The notes below the pieces were generated by a model. The model made no database searches, was not told where the DNA came from, and worked only from the letters and a program-made list of their open reading frames with translations. Of a stretch of DNA of 64,000 bases, positions 60,415-64,000 are shown in pieces (the stretch's first letter is position 1; each line of letters starts with the position of its first letter). Both the position numbers and the translations under genes were made by a program. The stretch is from Photorhabdus heterorhabditis (lineage in GTDB: Bacteria; Pseudomonadota; Gammaproteobacteria; Enterobacterales; Enterobacteriaceae): the NCBI RefSeq assembly GCF_018448905.1, contig NZ_RCWA01000014.1:50207-114206 (forward strand). Reading direction: 5' to 3'.

Positions 60415-60437
60415 ACCTGCTTCGGCAGGTTTTTTTA
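60415..60437 (+). terminator. Strong terminator at the end of the moron island
   Basis: ACCTGC and GCAGGT pair across TTCG, followed by seven T. It separates the island from the spike gene. Confidence 0.88.
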
Positions 60438-60449
60438 TGGAGTTTTCCC

Positions 60450-61208
60450 ATGCCCGTATCAACCGAATCCAGAACCGGCGATTTATCCGAAACACTGAAA
60501 GCCATAAATCATTCTCTCTCTTCTCAGCTCAGAGTTGCGATCCCCGGCATTATTCAGTCATTTAATGCGGATGCGGTCACGTGTGTTGTTCAGCCTGCGA
60601 TTAAAAGCGGTATTGCTGATGCTGAAGGGAAAACTACCTCGGTATCCTTGCCCCTGCTGGTGGACGTGCCGGTTATCTTCCCAAGGGGCGGTGGCGTGAC
60701 GTTAACCTTCCCGGTAAAAGCGGGTGATGAGTGCCTGGTGGTATTTGCCGATCGCTGCATTGATTTCTGGTGGCAATCTGGCGGCGTACAGGAACCGGCA
60801 GACGACCGCCAACACAGCTTATCTGATGCCTTTGCTATTATCGGTCCGCAGTCTCAACAGCGAAAAATAGCAGGCATTAGCACTCACACCGCGCAACTGA
60901 GAAGTGATGACGGCGCAGCGTATATTGAACTCGATCCCAATAGTCATAATGTCACGGTTATCACACCGGCAAAACTTATCGCTACTGCTAATGGTGGTAC
61001 CGAAATCACCTCACCTGACATCATCCTGAATGGCAACGTCACCATTAACGGCAACTTATCACAGGGCATGGGGGCTGGTGGCGGAACGGCAACGATGCAA
61101 GGCCCGGTCACCGTGAGTAACGATGTAACAGCAGCGGGTATAAGCCTGAAAAATCATGTGCATAGTGGTGTGCAATCGGGCGGAAGTAAGACGGGAGGTC
61201 CCCAGTGA
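60450..61208 (+). CDS. Baseplate spike/central tip protein (Gp138-like)
   Basis: 252 aa from ATG 60450 (GGAG upstream). The N-terminal OB-like domain (IPGIIQSFNADAVTCVVQPA; LLVDVPVIFPRGGGVTLTFP) matches Gp138_N; a repetitive beta-helix part (ITSPDIILNGNVTINGNLSQ) and a His/Gly-rich end (KNHVHSGVQSGG) follow. It is the membrane-piercing spike of the contractile tail. Confidence 0.83.
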   Translation: MPVSTESRTGDLSETLKAINHSLSSQLRVAIPGIIQSFNADAVTCVVQPAIKSGIADAEGKTTSVSLPLLVDVPVIFPRGGGVTLTFPVKAGDECLVVFADRCIDFWWQSGGVQEPADDRQHSLSDAFAIIGPQSQQRKIAGISTHTAQLRSDDGAAYIELDPNSHNVTVITPAKLIATANGGTEITSPDIILNGNVTINGNLSQGMGAGGGTATMQGPVTVSNDVTAAGISLKNHVHSGVQSGGSKTGGPQ

Positions 61209-61558
61209 GATACCGACGTGAGGACGAGAACGGGGATTACAGTTTCGGACAAGGGGATAATACGTTTCTGACGAATTCGCCCGAAGCTGTAGCCCAAGCA
61301 GTCAAAACCCGGCTGGCGTTATGGCGTGGGGATTGGTTCCTAGACATGAAAGAGGGTACTCCCTATATACAGTCCGTGCTTGGAAAACAGCGATCTGATG
61401 TCTATATCCTTGCCGTTCGTGACAGAATATTAAAGACCAAAGGTGTTAAGTCGATTCTTTCTTTCGATACACGCAATGACGGCACGACACGCCGCCTCAC
61501 CTTCACCGCTACTATCGATACCCTATACGGACAAATTACGGTAACAAGCGAGGCATAA
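61205..61558 (+). CDS. Baseplate wedge protein, gp25/W-like
   Basis: 117 aa from GTG 61205 (GGGAGGTCCCCA upstream), overlapping the spike stop. AVAQAVKTRLALWRGDWFLD followed by GTPYIQSVLGKQ and RDRILKTKGVKSILSF is the gp25-like or DUF2634-type wedge pattern. Confidence 0.8.
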   Translation: MRYRREDENGDYSFGQGDNTFLTNSPEAVAQAVKTRLALWRGDWFLDMKEGTPYIQSVLGKQRSDVYILAVRDRILKTKGVKSILSFDTRNDGTTRRLTFTATIDTLYGQITVTSEA

Positions 61559-62742
61559 TGTTAAATCTAGATACGTTAGGGCTTGCTGCCTCAGTGACTG
61601 CGAGCGGCATCAGTGCGCCTGATTACCAGACAATTTTGAACAAAATCACTGAGTTTGCTCGTCAGATATACGGTGCTGATGCTTATTTGGAGCCGGATAG
61701 TAAAGACGGCCAGATGCTAGCAATTTATGCGCTAGCGATACATGATGCGAATAATGCCGTTATCGCGGCTTACAACTCGTTTAGCCCGGCGTCAGCAACT
61801 GGCGCAGCGTTATCTAACAATGTCAGGATTAATGGGATAACCCGGCATAAATCCACGCACTCAACAGTTGACGTTAAGTTAGTCGGCACAGTCGGCACCG
61901 TTGTGAAAAACGGTATCGTGCGAGATATCAACGGCTATAGCTGGAGTTTACCAAGTACCGCATCTATCGGCATACACGGCTTTGTTATCGCTACTGCTAC
62001 ATGTCAAACGAAAGGCAATGTTACTGCGTTAGTCGGGGATGTTTCTATCATTGGCACGCCAACGCAGGGATGGCAGAGCGTAACAAATCCTTCCGCCGCT
62101 ACGCCCGGCCAGCCGATTGAGTCCGATACGACATTGAGAGAACGGCAGCGGAAATCTGTTGCGCTGCCATCAAGAACCGTGCTCGATGGAATTCAGGGTG
62201 CCATTAGCCTGATACCCGGTGTTGTTCGTCGGCGTGGGTTTGAGAATGATACAAACGTGACGGACAACAACGGCATTCCGCCACACTCTATAGCAATGAT
62301 TGTTGATGGGGGCGACGCTAAGTTAATCGCTCAAGTGATCGAAACCAAGAAAGGACCGGGAGCGGGTACATTTGGCGATACGGAGATAAAAGTTGCGGAT
62401 AGCTATGGCATTCTTCACCCGATTCACTTTTCCCGACCTAAAGACGTGCCTGTCTTCGTTGAAATAACTTTGACAGCGTTTGAGGGCTATACAACGCTGG
62501 TGGGTGACAGAATTCGGTCAGCCATTGCCAGTTATATCGATGCGCAATTAATCGGTGATAATGTTTATTTAAGCCGTTTATTTTCTCCCGCTAATTTACG
62601 TGATGAAGAGGGATTAACTTATGATATTTTTGAAATACAAATCGGCAGGTCTGAGGATGATATATCACCGGGCAATTTAATTGTGACATTTGATGAAGCG
62701 GTTACATGCAAGCCAGAGCATATCAAATTAATAGCGAGGTGA
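61558..62742 (+). CDS. Baseplate J-like protein
   Basis: 394 aa: GISAPDYQTILNKITEFARQ, DSKDGQMLAIYALAIHDANN, and PIESDTTLRERQRKSVALPS are Baseplate_J landmarks. With gp25-like and gpI-like partners it forms the wedge. Start overlaps the previous stop (TAATG). Confidence 0.88.
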   Translation: MLNLDTLGLAASVTASGISAPDYQTILNKITEFARQIYGADAYLEPDSKDGQMLAIYALAIHDANNAVIAAYNSFSPASATGAALSNNVRINGITRHKSTHSTVDVKLVGTVGTVVKNGIVRDINGYSWSLPSTASIGIHGFVIATATCQTKGNVTALVGDVSIIGTPTQGWQSVTNPSAATPGQPIESDTTLRERQRKSVALPSRTVLDGIQGAISLIPGVVRRRGFENDTNVTDNNGIPPHSIAMIVDGGDAKLIAQVIETKKGPGAGTFGDTEIKVADSYGILHPIHFSRPKDVPVFVEITLTAFEGYTTLVGDRIRSAIASYIDAQLIGDNVYLSRLFSPANLRDEEGLTYDIFEIQIGRSEDDISPGNLIVTFDEAVTCKPEHIKLIAR

Positions 62743-62744
62743 AG

Positions 62745-63401
62745 ATGAGAGATTATTTATCACTTATTACTCCTCAACACAGAACTACAAATAAATTTGT
62801 TACCCATATCGATTTCATTACCCGGCCACTATCTGACGTTATTAACGCCGCGCAACTCCTGAATAGTCAGTTTTCAATTGATGAAGCCGTAGGAGTTCAA
62901 TTAGACGCTGTGGGGGAATGGATTGGGCTTTCTCGATATGTCAAAACACCCATTGTCGGTGTGTACTTTGCGTTTGATACGGAAGGGGTTGGATTAGATG
63001 AAGGTAGCTGGAAACGGCAATATGACTCTGATTCCGGTTTTACTGAATTAGACGATGAAACTTACCGAACAATATTACGCTCAAAAATTCGTGCAAATCA
63101 CTGGGACGGTACAAATGAAATGCTTGCGGAAATTTATCAGGGTGTTATTCCAGATGAATCGGTATTAATATTCTTCGTTGATAACCAAGATATGTCAATG
63201 GATGTTTATGTTACTGGCGGAGTTGTGCCCGAAGTCGTCAAAGCTGTCATCCAGCAAGGATATTTAAATATTAAGCCCGGAGCAGTCAGAGTTAATAATT
63301 ATACCAACTCGGAAAATCAGGGAGTTATTTTTGGTTTCGATTCAGACAGTAAATATATCGCCGGATTCGATGTCGGCGGTTGGCCCATTCTATTAAATTA
63401 A
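62745..63401 (+). CDS. DUF2612 baseplate/tail protein
   Basis: 218 aa from ATG 62745 (GAGGTGAAG upstream), two bases after the J stop. FSIDEAVGVQLDAVGEWIGL and DDETYRTILRSKIRANHWDG are DUF2612 features. The family sits at the gpI place and probably links J to the tail fibre. Confidence 0.82.
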   Translation: MRDYLSLITPQHRTTNKFVTHIDFITRPLSDVINAAQLLNSQFSIDEAVGVQLDAVGEWIGLSRYVKTPIVGVYFAFDTEGVGLDEGSWKRQYDSDSGFTELDDETYRTILRSKIRANHWDGTNEMLAEIYQGVIPDESVLIFFVDNQDMSMDVYVTGGVVPEVVKAVIQQGYLNIKPGAVRVNNYTNSENQGVIFGFDSDSKYIAGFDVGGWPILLN

Positions 63402-63411
63402 GAGTAAAATA

Positions 63412-64000
63412 ATGGCGAAGAATGAATTTCTAACCTTCGGTATAGCCGAGGGTGCTAACGTATTATCAAATGAAGAATATGCGGTATTAGCAGCGCGTGT
63501 TAATGGATTTAGCGCCGGTGTTGCAAAGTCACGTGAATTAAATAAAGCATGGCGTCAGTCATCTATTATTACCCATATTCTTGCTGATTTTATCGCGAAA
63601 GAATCAGGTAGAGATGTTCTGGATAATGGAGATATTGACGCGCTGAAAAGTAATCTGGCATTAGCAATTAAAAATGCGTTACCAGAAGTACGAGACGCCA
63701 CTCTCTCAGAAAAAGGAATAACCCAACTCACAGACAAAACAGGTAACAGTAATACTCTTGCAGCCACTCAGAAGTTAGTTACTGATGTAAACAACAACGC
63801 CAACACTAAGCTCTCAAAAAACCAAAACGGTGCCGACATCCCTGATAAAAATGCGTTTGTGAAAAACCTCGGATTGGTGGAGACGGTGAATCAGGCGAAT
63901 AATGCGGTACCGAACAGCCGGAAAGTGAATGGCAAGGCGTTGAGTGGGGATGTCAGTTTAAGTGCCGGGGATGTGGGGGCTTTTCCGAGTGTTGTTTCAG
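63412..64000 (+). CDS. Tail fibre protein, N-terminal part (partial)
   Basis: 196 codons to the window end. It begins MAKNEFLTFGIAEGANVLSN; the N-terminal domain (to about 95) attaches to the baseplate. Then comes a Phage_fiber_2 repeat: LSEKGITQLTDKTGNSNTLA, followed by VNGKALSGDVSLSAGDVGA, typical of collar repeats. The receptor-binding end lies beyond the window. Confidence 0.88.
   Translation, partial: MAKNEFLTFGIAEGANVLSNEEYAVLAARVNGFSAGVAKSRELNKAWRQSSIITHILADFIAKESGRDVLDNGDIDALKSNLALAIKNALPEVRDATLSEKGITQLTDKTGNSNTLAATQKLVTDVNNNANTKLSKNQNGADIPDKNAFVKNLGLVETVNQANNAVPNSRKVNGKALSGDVSLSAGDVGAFPSVVS

Overview
The window joins a stretch of enterobacterial core chromosome (1 to about 25,000) to most of a contractile-tailed prophage (about 25,100 to beyond base 64,000). 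Low GC outside the phage, an ERIC element, proline iminopeptidase of the Serratia type and gene content close to but not identical with E. coli all point to the Morganellaceae. Photorhabdus (or Xenorhabdus) is my best guess. That guess rests on recognition, not on a search.

Host part: the 3' end of guaA; a small accessory patch (two HTH or antitoxin-like genes, an ERIC repeat, a DUF2335 membrane protein with a small partner); rlmA facing mntP with its yybP-ykoY manganese riboswitch; yobD and manXYZ; sdaA, nudL and pabB; yoaH; a YebF-like secreted protein; pip; holE; ftnA with a tandem array of Fur-like sites; copC-copD-yebY; the sigma-S sRNA SdsR; yebV; msrC; proQ-prc; htpX; tcyP; ydjM with a clear LexA box; and yniC, which carries two Trp-to-stop lesions. 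Much of this is collinear with the 40-41 min region of E. coli, but yebST and rsmF are missing between yebV and msrC.

Prophage: a P4-type tyrosine integrase (int) lies next to the yniC relic. It faces a leftward early operon of about 17 small genes: an excisionase-like HTH, a sliding-clamp-like protein, a Rha-like protein, two ANR-like proteins and many unknowns. A short CI-type repressor and a Cro-like protein flank a switch with repeated TAGC-N5-GCTA operators, one of which also sits in front of the left operon. Rightward early genes encode a DEAH helicase, a P4-alpha-type primase and a Q antiterminator with zinc motifs, followed by a late promoter and an immediate terminator. Next come a RelE-type toxin-antitoxin pair, a zinc-ribbon moron, and the lysis set (holin, endolysin, Rz with a fully nested Rz1).

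The late genes run in assembly order: small and large terminase, portal, Mu F-like protein, DUF2213 protease/scaffold, cement, capsid, connectors, sheath, tube, chaperones, tape measure, hub and baseplate, spike, gp25-like wedge, J, a DUF2612 protein and the start of the tail fibre. A moron island (57,989-60,437) interrupts the baseplate genes. It holds a secreted protein, a leftward EACC1-like membrane protein, and a YafO-like toxin downstream of an unrecognised possible partner, and it ends at a strong terminator.

The points most worth a second look are the large terminase, which has no ordinary start codon and a canonical -1 slippery heptamer at the point where its frame opens; the moron island; and the peptidoglycan-hydrolase-like domain shared by the endolysin and the tape measure.
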